A DNA stretch of 6,555 nt, taken from the NCBI GenBank assembly GCA_036639875.1, contig JAVWHX010000087.1:1-6555 (forward strand), in the 5' to 3' direction. The first letter of the stretch is position 1. Each line of letters starts with the position of its first letter. Origin of the DNA: JAVWHX01 sp036639875. GTDB lineage: Bacteria > Bacillota_I > Bacilli_A > Erysipelotrichales > Coprobacillaceae. A program made the position numbers and the translations under genes. This document shows, piece after piece, positions 1 to 5,916 of the stretch. The notes below the pieces were generated by a model. The model was not told the DNA's origin. It ran no database searches and saw nothing but the letters and a program-made list of their open reading frames with translations.

Positions 1-108
1 CTTTATTCACTTTTCAAGGTTCTAAAATATATTTCCACTAATTATTAAAAATCACTTGATTTTAATATAGTTAGCTCACTTATTCTATGCACTAAATCAA
101 TAAAATAT
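1..108. other. Non-coding left edge, no gene found
   Basis: No frame on either strand gives a start with a ribosome binding site and more than about 15 codons. The stretch is very AT-rich. It holds a sigma-E-like promoter reading leftward (listed separately) and an imperfect inverted repeat around 44-66 with the core AAAATCA-CT-TGATTTT. It is probably the 5' leader or intergenic space of a gene that lies off the left end. Confidence 0.5.
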
Positions 109-109
109 G
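82..109 (-). promoter_or_regulatory. Putative sigma-E-like promoter reading out of the window
   Basis: On the minus strand a CATATT (-35, positions 109-104) is followed after 14 bases by CATAGAAT (-10, positions 89-82). The known sigma-E pattern is roughly KMATATT, 13-15 bases, CATACAHT, so there is one mismatch in the -10. The -35 box and the 14-base spacing are the same as in the better promoter ahead of the spoVID-like gene. As there, it begins at the edge of a terminator. No start codon with a ribosome binding site follows before the window ends, so the target gene is unseen. Confidence 0.4.
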
Positions 110-129
110 AAAGGCACTTAGTGCCTTTC
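99..129 (-). terminator. Intrinsic terminator of the double-glycine peptide gene
   Basis: A perfect 9-bp stem (GAAAGGCAC with GTGCCTTTC, 109-129) closes a 3-base loop. On the minus strand it is followed by the moderately T-rich run ATATTTTATT. It starts 4 bases after the peptide stop codon. The T-run is interrupted, so termination may be partial. The plus-strand side has no T-run, which makes the minus strand the likely direction. Confidence 0.65.
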
Positions 130-132
130 GGA

Positions 133-297
133 TTAATTCCCCCATTCTAATTGAATAAGTCTAGGAACTGAAATACGACCTCTCTTAGATGTAATGATTT
201 TGTATAATCCAGCTCCTAAAAGAAGATAAAATAACCCTGTTAAAATAAACCCTCCTCCTTGAATTGTATATTGTTCATTTAAACTTAATTCTTTCAT
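133..297 (-). CDS. Small peptide with double-glycine leader (bacteriocin-like or signalling peptide precursor)
   Basis: This gene encodes 54 residues, starts at ATG 297-295 and ends at TAA 135-133. An AAAGGA ribosome binding site lies 8 bases upstream (311-306). The N-terminus MKELSLNEQYTIQGG fits the double-glycine leader consensus cleaved by peptidase-containing ABC transporters: Leu at -12, Ser at -11, Glu at -8, Ile at -4 and Gly-Gly at -2/-1 (G14-G15). Only -7 (Gln, usually Leu) departs. The predicted mature part is 39 residues: a glycine-containing hydrophobic helix (about F17-I35), a cationic patch SKRGR (37-41), and an amphipathic tail ending EWGN. I see no cysteines. It stands alone between the valS terminator and its own terminator, and no transporter, immunity or regulator gene is in the window. 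Family knowledge suggests a class II bacteriocin or an exported signal peptide. The exact role is unknown, and I do not recognise the mature sequence. Confidence 0.75.
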   Translation of the reverse strand: MKELSLNEQYTIQGGGFILTGLFYLLLGAGLYKIITSKRGRISVPRLIQLEWGN

Positions 298-330
298 AAT
301 CTTTTTCCTTTCTTCATAGCCCCTTACTTC

Positions 331-362
331 TATATACGCATTTTTTTGGCATTTTTCTTCAA
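331..362 (-). promoter_or_regulatory. Weak candidate promoter and direct repeats ahead of the peptide gene
   Basis: Between the valS terminator and the peptide gene the minus strand holds a TATATA (336-331) as possible -10. A TTGAAG (362-357) is a possible -35, but the 20-base spacer is too long for a good sigma-A promoter. Two copies of AAAAATGC (356-349 and 345-338) lie 11 bases apart, about one helical turn, and could bind a regulator. The alternative is expression by leak-through from valS. Support is weak. Confidence 0.25.
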
Positions 363-398
363 AAAAATAAAAAAAGATGCAATTTTTTTTGCATCTTT
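361..398 (-). terminator. Intrinsic terminator of valS
   Basis: An 8-bp stem (AAAGATGC with GCATCTTT, 373-398) with an A-rich 10-base loop is followed on the minus strand by a nearly pure T-run of 12 or more bases (372-361). The stem overlaps the valS stop codon. This is a classic rho-independent terminator that closes the T-box transcription unit. Confidence 0.9.
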
Positions 399-3015
399 AC
401 ATATTTTCAATCTTTTGTTTGATTGTATCAAACTTAGATTGATAATCTTCTAGTTTTTTCTTTTCAGCTTCTACTTTATCTGCAGGGGCTTTATTTGTGA
501 AGTTTGGATTAGATAACATCCCTTCACAACGTTTGATTTCACCAGTCAATTTTTTTAATTCATCATTTAACTTTGACTTCTCAGCTTCCATATCAACATA
601 ATCACCTAATTCAATAATTAATGCATGTCCGCCTTTGATCATTTCAGTTGCTACATTTTGAGATGTTTCAACATTATAACCAATACAAGTTGCATGACCT
701 AACTTATCAATATATGGTGCAAGATCTTCCAACAATGAAGAAAGCTCTTCATCCTTTGTTTGAATACTATAAGAAATCTCAATAGAGTTCTTAATTGTAT
801 ATTGTGCACGCATATTTCTAATTCCCTTAACAATATCAAATAAGTATACAAACTTATTATTAATATTTGTATTTGTAAAGTCATTTTGAACTACTGGCCA
901 TTCAGCAATACAAATTGATTCTTTTAAATGAGGAATACTTTGATATATTTCTTCAGTTACAAATGGCATAAATGGATGTAACAATTTAACAATAGCATTT
1001 AAAACATAAACCAAAGTCTCTTGTGCAGCAGTTTTTTCCATCAAATCATCACTATTTAAGTGAACCTTAGATAATTCAATATACCAAGAACAAAAATCAT
1101 CCCAAATAAAATTATAAAGTTCACTACCTACATTCACAAATTCATACTTCTCCATATTTTCATCAACAGATTTAATAACATCATTTAAACGATTTAAAAT
1201 CCATTGATCAGAAAGATTTAAATAAGTAAAACTCAAATCCTCAAATTTCATATCTTCATCAATATTCATCAAAACAAATCTTGCTGAATTCCAAATTTTA
1301 TTAATAAAATTCCATGATGACTCAAGTTTTTCAGGAGTATATCTTAAATCCATTCCAGGCGCTGAGTTAGTTGTTAAGAAGAAACGTAACGTATCCGCTC
1401 CATATTCATCAATAACATCCATTGGATCAACTCCATTGCCAAGTGACTTAGACATCTTTCTTCCTTGTTCATCGCGAATCAGCCCATGAATTAAGACATC
1501 TTTAAAAGGTCGTTCTTGAGTAAATTCTAATGATTGGAAAATCATACGAGAAACCCAGAAGAAAATAATATCATAACCTGTCACTAATGTACTTGTTGGG
1601 AAATAACGTTTAAATAATTCGTCTTCAGTATTTGGCCAATTTAATGTTGAAAATGGCCATAAAGCACTCGAAAACCACGTATCCAAAACATCTTCATCTT
1701 GTTTCCAATTTTCAATATCACTAGGTGCAACTTTTCCAACATAGATTTCACCAGTTTCCTTATGATACCAAGCTGGAACTTGATGTCCCCACCAAAGTTG
1801 TCTAGAAATACACCAATCTTCGATATTTTCCATCCATTGATTAAATGTTTTTTCAAAACGTTGAGGAACAAAATTAACTTTATCATCAGTTTCTTGATTC
1901 TTTAAAGCAGCCGTAGCAAGAGGTTCCATTTTAACAAACCATTGTTTTGATAAATATGGCTCAACAATAGCATTACTTCTTTCAGAATGTCCTACTTGAT
2001 GAATATGTTCTTCAATATGATCAACAACCCCGTCAGCTTCAAAATCTTTCAGTAAAGCCTCACGACATTCAAAACGATCCATCCCATTATACTTATGACA
2101 CATTTCATTCATTGTTCCATCATCATGCATACAAATCGGCATTGCGAGATTGTATTTTTTAGCAAGTGCAAAGTCATTTGGATCATGAGCTGGAGTACAT
2201 TTCATAACTGCAGTCCCAAAACTCATATCAATATAACTATCAGCCATAATTGGAAGAGCTTCTCCATTAGCTGGATTAATTGCTTTTTTACCAACCAAAT
2301 GAGTATACCTTTCATCATCTGGATGCACAAAGATAGCTTGATCAGCAAACATTGTTTCAGGACGAGTTGTTGCTATAACTAACATTTCATCTGAATCAAC
2401 AATTTGATATTTAAAATAATACATATGTCCATTAATTTCTTTATGAATAACTTCAATATTTGATAAAGCAGTTCTTTGAACTGGATCCCAATTAATAATA
2501 CGTTCACCTTGATAAATAAGACCCTTCTCATACAAATCAACAAAAACAGTCTTCACCGCATCACTCAATCCTTCATCAAGAGTAAAACGTTCCTTAGAAT
2601 AATCTAACGATAATCCCAATTTTTCCCATTGTGCTCTAATAATAGAGGCATACTCTTCTTTCCAACTCCAAGCTTTATCCAAGAATTTATCTCTTCCTAA
2701 ATCATATCTAGAAATACCATCTTCTCTTAAACGTGCTTCTACTTTTGCTTGAGTTGCAATTCCAGCATGATCCATACCTGGTAACCACAAAGCATCATAA
2801 CCTTGCATTCTCTTATATCGAATAATCATATCTTGAAGTGTTGTATCCCACGCATGTCCTAAGTGAAGTTTCCCTGTAACATTAGGTGGTGGTATAACTA
2901 TGCTATATGGTTTCTTTTCAATATCACCTGCTTCAAAATACTTTTTAGAAATCCATTCTTTATATTTACCATTTTCAACTGTTAAATGGTCATACTTACT
3001 CGCTAATTCCTTCAT
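397..3015 (-). CDS. valS: Valine--tRNA ligase (ValRS)
   Basis: This cytoplasmic class I synthetase charges tRNA-Val with valine and edits mischarged threonine. With the start chosen here it has 872 residues, normal for bacterial ValRS. The HIGH motif is HLGH (51-54) after PPPNVTGK, and KMSKS is at 520-524. The CP1 editing domain shows ATTRPETMFAD (215-225) and CTPAHDPNDF (273-282). WCISRQLWWGHQVPAW (401-416) and DTWFSSALWPFS (445-456) are typical, and the last 65 or so residues form the basic coiled-coil tRNA arm. The reading frame stays open to ATG 3060, but homology to family N-termini (MKELASKYDH) favours ATG 3015. ATG 3024, with AAGG five bases upstream, is an equally possible start. It overlaps the end of the upstream membrane-protein gene by 20 bases, suggesting translational coupling. 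Expression should respond to uncharged tRNA-Val through the upstream T-box. Confidence 0.97.
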   Translation of the reverse strand: MKELASKYDHLTVENGKYKEWISKKYFEAGDIEKKPYSIVIPPPNVTGKLHLGHAWDTTLQDMIIRYKRMQGYDALWLPGMDHAGIATQAKVEARLREDGISRYDLGRDKFLDKAWSWKEEYASIIRAQWEKLGLSLDYSKERFTLDEGLSDAVKTVFVDLYEKGLIYQGERIINWDPVQRTALSNIEVIHKEINGHMYYFKYQIVDSDEMLVIATTRPETMFADQAIFVHPDDERYTHLVGKKAINPANGEALPIMADSYIDMSFGTAVMKCTPAHDPNDFALAKKYNLAMPICMHDDGTMNEMCHKYNGMDRFECREALLKDFEADGVVDHIEEHIHQVGHSERSNAIVEPYLSKQWFVKMEPLATAALKNQETDDKVNFVPQRFEKTFNQWMENIEDWCISRQLWWGHQVPAWYHKETGEIYVGKVAPSDIENWKQDEDVLDTWFSSALWPFSTLNWPNTEDELFKRYFPTSTLVTGYDIIFFWVSRMIFQSLEFTQERPFKDVLIHGLIRDEQGRKMSKSLGNGVDPMDVIDEYGADTLRFFLTTNSAPGMDLRYTPEKLESSWNFINKIWNSARFVLMNIDEDMKFEDLSFTYLNLSDQWILNRLNDVIKSVDENMEKYEFVNVGSELYNFIWDDFCSWYIELSKVHLNSDDLMEKTAAQETLVYVLNAIVKLLHPFMPFVTEEIYQSIPHLKESICIAEWPVVQNDFTNTNINNKFVYLFDIVKGIRNMRAQYTIKNSIEISYSIQTKDEELSSLLEDLAPYIDKLGHATCIGYNVETSQNVATEMIKGGHALIIELGDYVDMEAEKSKLNDELKKLTGEIKRCEGMLSNPNFTNKAPADKVEAEKKKLEDYQSKFDTIKQKIENM

Positions 3016-3676
3016 TTTCTTCATCCCTACCTTCTTCAACTTGTGGAATATCATAATCATAGAAATCTTCTTTATGATCCAAGATAAAACGGATTAACTT
3101 TTCATTTAAATTAGTTGTAGAAACCAATGATCTAAACTCTTGTGTAAAATCTGAAAAGTTATATCTTGAAAAATCCCCTAATTCTTCATCTTCTTCGTCA
3201 TCTTCTTCATTATTTTCAATAATTTCCGCAAATCTCTTTGCAGCAACCATTAATGTCGCAATATCATGAGCATCTACTCTTTCAAAAGTTTCCACAATAT
3301 TTTCCACAAATGGACGACTTGCTGGACTTAAAAAGAAACTATGTAATGAAGCCCCTTGTCCTTCTAAAGAAAGACTGACTTGATAAATTCCATAAATCGT
3401 CTTTTCACTTTCATTCATTTTTTCAAAATAATGATCAAAATCTTCATCTTCTTTTCTCATACAATGAAACAATGCTGCTGCACTTACATCTTCTTTAGGA
3501 CATTCGTCAAAAATGCCTGGTTTCAAATAAGTATAACGTGTTTTTCTCTCTTCATAAGCAATTTGAGCTTTTCTTCTTAGTTCTTTATTTTTTCTCATTC
3601 TTTGAGTGAAAAAATAACCAAGAAAAATAAACATTGACGCACTTAATATCCAAACTAAAAATATTTTCCAATCCAT
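2996..3676 (-). CDS. Membrane-anchored acidic protein of unknown function, possibly DMP19/DUF4375-like
   Basis: This gene encodes 226 residues, starting at ATG 3676 behind a strong AAGGAGG 9 bases upstream. An N-terminal membrane helix (about residues 5-23) is followed by a very basic stretch (RMRKNKELRRK, 26-36), so by the positive-inside rule the rest is cytoplasmic. A soluble, mostly helical domain covers about 60-155. Its segment with HSFFLSPASRPFVENIVETF (112-131), followed by an alpha-helix, resembles from memory the DMP19/DUF4375 fold signature (Gly-x-x-x-Phe-Phe ... Ala-x-x-x-Ile). That assignment is tentative. A strongly acidic linker lies at 155-166 (NNEEDDEEDEEL) and the tail is also acidic. 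It is the first gene after the T-box leader, and its 3' end overlaps valS, so the two are co-regulated by valine-tRNA charging. Its function is unknown; a link to translation or valine supply is inferred only from position. Confidence 0.85.
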   Translation of the reverse strand: MDWKIFLVWILSASMFIFLGYFFTQRMRKNKELRRKAQIAYEERKTRYTYLKPGIFDECPKEDVSAAALFHCMRKEDEDFDHYFEKMNESEKTIYGIYQVSLSLEGQGASLHSFFLSPASRPFVENIVETFERVDAHDIATLMVAAKRFAEIIENNEEDDEEDEELGDFSRYNFSDFTQEFRSLVSTTNLNEKLIRFILDHKEDFYDYDIPQVEEGRDEENEGISE

Positions 3677-3690
3677 CTTTCTTTTCCTCC

Positions 3691-3728
3691 TTGAATAAAA
3701 AAGAACATTCGCATAAGGACGAATGTTC
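3691..3728 (-). terminator. Regulated terminator of the T-box leader
   Basis: A perfect 9-bp stem (GAACATTCG with CGAATGTTC, 3703-3728) with an 8-base loop is followed by TTTTTTATT on the minus strand (3702-3694). Its 5' arm and loop hold the CGTCCTT needed to form the competing antiterminator, so termination is conditional. Confidence 0.93.
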
Positions 3729-3910
3729 GTGGTACCACCTTAATTTGTATACATGTTTGTATACCTCTAAACTTTAACGCAGTTATACGTGTTTACCTAC
3801 ATTGCTTCAATAAACATACTCCAAGGCTACCTTCTATTTTTTCTTCTATCTCTTTTCAGCAACCAGAGACTCTCTACAAGAATACAAAATATACTCTTCC
3901 TCTTCAACGT
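3695..3910 (-). promoter_or_regulatory. T-box riboswitch (tRNA-Val responsive) controlling the membrane-protein gene and valS
   Basis: The T-box sequence AAGGTGGTACCACG (3741-3728) is present. The antiterminator forms from AAGG (3741-3738) with CCTT (3718-3715) and ACGA with TCGT, leaving the 7-base bulge TGGTACC that binds the tRNA NCCA end. The bulge TGGT calls for an A discriminator. Stem I has a basal helix ACGTTG (3910-3905) with CAATGT (3804-3799), an AGTA S-turn motif (3895-3892), and a distal hairpin TCTCT/AGAGA (3869-3849). A specifier helix GTATTC (3885-3880) pairs with GAGTAT (3821-3816). Directly after it comes GTT (3815-3813), a valine codon, my candidate specifier; GTA at 3819-3817 is an alternative. 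Stem III is GTATAC-AAACAT-GTATAC (3764-3747). Uncharged tRNA-Val should stabilise the antiterminator and allow transcription into the downstream genes. The parts seen are strong, but I folded stem I by eye. Confidence 0.95.
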
Positions 3911-3916
3911 ATACTT

Positions 3917-3945
3917 ATTTTAACAAAGGTTATATTGAAAGTCAA
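3917..3945 (-). promoter_or_regulatory. Sigma-A promoter of the T-box-valS unit
   Basis: TTGACT (-35, 3945-3940) and TAAAAT (-10, 3922-3917) are separated by exactly 17 bases on the minus strand. The predicted start of transcription is near 3910, where stem I of the T-box begins. The -35 box abuts the stop codon of the upstream ysxE-like gene (3948-3946), so there is no spare intergenic space. Confidence 0.85.
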
Positions 3946-4851
3946 TTATAATTGAGCAATAAAGTTATGAACCGAATCTAAATAATATAACAATCTTGAT
4001 AATTTTATAATGTTTTCAATCTCATCTTGACCGTATTCTATAATTGGTACAATATTCATCAAACAACATAATAGTAATTTCTCATCTTCTTTTAATTCAA
4101 TCTTCTTAAAATAATAATCACAGAAACAATCCAAATCAAAAAGTATATCTGGAATTCTTTGATAGATGTCAAATAAATCATATATTGGTAAATCAATACA
4201 AACATTGTCAATAGACAATAACAAACGATCTTTAAGAGCTATATGGTTATAATCAAAATGTTTATAATTTAAGCACACTCTGATTTGAGTATAATTTTTT
4301 GTATGTTCTAAGTATTGTGACAAATACTGTCTAGAACTACATAACGCTTCATAAATACGATAGTAATTCATCACGAGCATCCATTGACTAGGCGAACGAA
4401 TAATAACATCTTCAAAATTCTTAATCATTTGTTGATAATATATTGTTCTTTCATTAATGATTTTTAAAATATCATTTTTTAAATTATCAAAATATTGTTG
4501 ATTAATCTTAGTAAAGTAAAAACTGTTATAGTGTAAATAAGCAAGTGTTTCAAAGTAAAATTTAATTTTGACTTCTTTTAACAATCCAACACTGTTTTCT
4601 ATATATGGCATTAAATATAGATAATTTTGATGAAAAGGAGTTAATATTTCATTGTTTTTATTGATCAAGATTTGAATAAAACATTTTATGCGTAATGTTT
4701 CTATATATTCATAAACTTGTTCAATTTGTCTACTTTCAACTATTTTAACAGCATAATATCCATTATCACATTTAATTTTATAAACTTTGTCTGTTACTTT
4801 AATAATGCCAATAACCTGAATGGAATAATAATCTGTTAAAAGCTCTTTCAT
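3946..4851 (-). CDS. ysxE: YsxE/CotS-family spore coat protein, degenerate kinase fold
   Basis: This protein has 301 residues and a CotS/aminoglycoside-phosphotransferase-like layout. An N-lobe carries YAVKIV with Lys36 in the usual beta-3 position and a hinge-like YLYLMPYIE (77-85). The C-lobe contains YKHFDYNHIAL (196-206) and SIDNVCIDLPIYDLFDIYQR (213-232). The DLPIYDL pattern is typical of CotS proteins. The catalytic loop normally reads His-Gly-Asp-x4-Asn. Aligned on Asn202, this protein has Asn-Tyr-Lys, so the catalytic Asp is replaced, while the Asp of the metal-binding motif (Asp215) remains. It is probably a structural pseudokinase. Its place right behind a SpoVID-like gene and before valS matches ysxE in Bacillus, which is the main reason for the name. 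Its ATG overlaps the stop of the upstream gene as ATGA (4851-4848), giving coupled translation under the same sigma-E promoter. Expected site: the forming spore coat on the mother-cell side. Confidence 0.8.
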   Translation of the reverse strand: MKELLTDYYSIQVIGIIKVTDKVYKIKCDNGYYAVKIVESRQIEQVYEYIETLRIKCFIQILINKNNEILTPFHQNYLYLMPYIENSVGLLKEVKIKFYFETLAYLHYNSFYFTKINQQYFDNLKNDILKIINERTIYYQQMIKNFEDVIIRSPSQWMLVMNYYRIYEALCSSRQYLSQYLEHTKNYTQIRVCLNYKHFDYNHIALKDRLLLSIDNVCIDLPIYDLFDIYQRIPDILFDLDCFCDYYFKKIELKEDEKLLLCCLMNIVPIIEYGQDEIENIIKLSRLLYYLDSVHNFIAQL

Positions 4852-5516
4852 GAATAATATGGAATAATGACGATGGTTCCTTTAGATAGAGAACGTTCAT
4901 GATTATAATTTTTCAACTTATACTCATCACATTGATAATGGGCAGCAATCGATTGATAACTATCTCCATCTCTAACTATATATAAATAATAAGTACCAAT
5001 ATCGTCATCTTCTTCTTGAACTATTTTAGGTTCTACTTTTTCAACTAATATTTCTTCTTCAATAATCTTCTTTTCCTCAACAGGTTCATTCACTTCAATC
5101 TCCTCTTCTCTTAATAGCTGTTCAATCTCTTCAACAACATCTTCATCTTTTTTCTCACGATTTATTGTTGTTTCAATCACACGATCCTCATCATCAATGA
5201 CTCCATAAATACATGCTTGAATAACCAACATTAAATTTCCTTCTTGAAAAGAATAATCAAAATCTTCTACCTTAACATGAAAATCACGCTTATCACTTAT
5301 TTTATCAAAGGTCGCCAATATATCTAAATCAATCGACTCTTGAAAAGCATTCTTTTCCTCTTGATCTTTATATTCACCATTAATAATAACACTTCCCACT
5401 GCTCTCATTCCTTGATTTTCCATTTTATAATTAATAGATTCATCAACTGAGATAGAAACCAATTCCTTTAACTTATGATTTAAATCCACTAGTTTATTAA
5501 AATATATTTTTTGCAT
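4848..5516 (-). CDS. spoVID: SpoVID-like spore coat morphogenetic protein with C-terminal LysM domain
   Basis: This protein has 222 residues. The N-terminal domain (about 1-110) is beta-rich and resembles the SpoVID N-terminal domain, with VGSVIINGEY (40-49) and a closing LMLVIQACIYGVI (95-107). An acidic, Glu-rich linker follows (about 111-172). A LysM domain fills the C-terminus (177-220): YLYIVRDGDSYQSIAAHY ... GTIVIIPY. This order (SpoVID N-domain, acidic linker, LysM at the end) is that of SpoVID, which in Bacillus guides coat encasement of the forespore. The Bacillus protein is far longer (about 575 residues), the difference being mainly the linker. The start ATG 5516 has an AGGAGGG site five bases upstream. 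A sigma-E-type promoter sits directly before it, and a ysxE-like gene overlaps its end, both supporting the call. The weakest point is the N-domain, judged from memory of the family. Confidence 0.85.
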   Translation of the reverse strand: MQKIYFNKLVDLNHKLKELVSISVDESINYKMENQGMRAVGSVIINGEYKDQEEKNAFQESIDLDILATFDKISDKRDFHVKVEDFDYSFQEGNLMLVIQACIYGVIDDEDRVIETTINREKKDEDVVEEIEQLLREEEIEVNEPVEEKKIIEEEILVEKVEPKIVQEEDDDIGTYYLYIVRDGDSYQSIAAHYQCDEYKLKNYNHERSLSKGTIVIIPYYS

Positions 5517-5534
5517 ACATTCCCTCCTATCAAA

Positions 5535-5562
5535 AATGTATGCTAAATCTATGACAAATATG
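5535..5562 (-). promoter_or_regulatory. Sigma-E-type promoter of spoVID-ysxE
   Basis: The minus strand carries TCATATT (-35 core CATATT at 5562-5557), a 14-base spacer, and CATACATT (-10, 5542-5535). This matches the known sigma-E consensus (KMATATT, 13-15 bases, CATACAHT) essentially perfectly. Transcription would start near 5530-5528, leaving a very short leader that contains little more than the AGGAGGG ribosome binding site. It predicts mother-cell expression during sporulation. Confidence 0.88.
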
Positions 5563-5594
5563 AAAAAAAGAAATAAGACTTTCTTATTTCTTTT
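5563..5594 (-). terminator. Intrinsic terminator of the EIIB gene
   Basis: A 13-bp stem (AAAAGAAATAAGA with TCTTATTTCTTTT, 5566-5594) with a 3-base loop is followed by a run of T on the minus strand (5569-5563). It overlaps the last codons and stop of the EIIB gene. The T-run ends exactly where the sigma-E -35 box begins, which insulates the sporulation genes from vegetative read-through. Confidence 0.85.
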
Positions 5595-5889
5595 CTAATA
5601 TTTCTAGAACTTGTTGTAATACAGCAGCACCATTCATCATACCATATTCTCTCATCCCAATATTCTTAACTGGTTTACCAAGTGCCTCTTCTTCAATTCT
5701 CTTTTGAGCATATTTCACTTGAGGTCCTAATAAGATAATATCTGCTTTAGAAGCTTGTTCCCTGACTTCATGAGTTCCAACTGCCCAAATATCAACTTGA
5801 ATTTGTTTTTCCTTAGCTGCTTTTTTCATCTTTTCAACAAGTAAACTTGTTGACATTCCGGATGCACAACACAACATAATATGTATCAT
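5584..5889 (-). CDS. PTS lactose/cellobiose-type EIIB component
   Basis: This gene encodes 101 residues from ATG 5889, the normal size for a free-standing EIIB of the lactose/chitobiose family. GGGGGAAG lies about 8 bases upstream. The frame stays open to 5928, but those extra codons overlap the promoter and the ribosome binding site. The phosphocysteine loop is at the N-terminus: MLCCASGMSTSLLVEKM (5-21), with Cys8 aligned to the phosphorylated Cys of the family. LLGPQVKY (about 53-60) is also a family signature, as is the C-terminal helix. EIIB passes phosphate from EIIA to the sugar bound by the membrane EIIC. No EIIA or EIIC gene is in the window and the gene is bounded by its own promoter and terminator, so it is an orphan here. 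It must work with components encoded elsewhere or act in regulation. The sugar cannot be read from the sequence. Confidence 0.9.
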   Translation of the reverse strand: MIHIMLCCASGMSTSLLVEKMKKAAKEKQIQVDIWAVGTHEVREQASKADIILLGPQVKYAQKRIEEEALGKPVKNIGMREYGMMNGAAVLQQVLEILEKK

Positions 5890-5916
5890 TTTATATCTTC
5901 CCCCTATTACAAACTT

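Noticed and set aside
44..66. Imperfect inverted repeat (core AAAATCA-CT-TGATTTT) as an operator or terminator
   Set aside because: The loop is only 2 bases, the arms are nearly all A/T, and such dyads are frequent at this base composition. It is noted as structure but cannot be assigned a role.
699..884. Minus-strand ORFs in other frames of valS (699-884 and 1641-1886)
   Set aside because: They lie wholly inside valS in an alternative frame, with no ribosome binding site or domain.
1699..1905. Plus-strand ORFs within valS (for example 1699-1905 and 2095-2382)
   Set aside because: They are antisense to a fully conserved ValRS domain, have no recognisable protein features and reflect the base composition of the opposite strand.
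3016..3060. Longer valS start at 3060 giving 887 residues
   Set aside because: The extra 15 residues have no counterpart in ValRS N-termini, no ribosome binding site precedes ATG 3060, and the overlap with the upstream gene would grow to 65 bases. A start at 3015 or 3024 is better.
3380..3580. Plus-strand ORFs at 3380-3580, 2900-3097 and 5939-6139
   Set aside because: All are antisense shadows of well-supported minus-strand genes, rich in Phe/Ile/Ser as expected from the reverse of Lys/Glu-rich coding sequence.
3695..3910. Hairpins upstream of the 226-residue gene read as a CRISPR-like or mobile-element end
   Set aside because: The inverted repeats are fully explained as stem I, stem III, antiterminator and terminator of a T-box leader.
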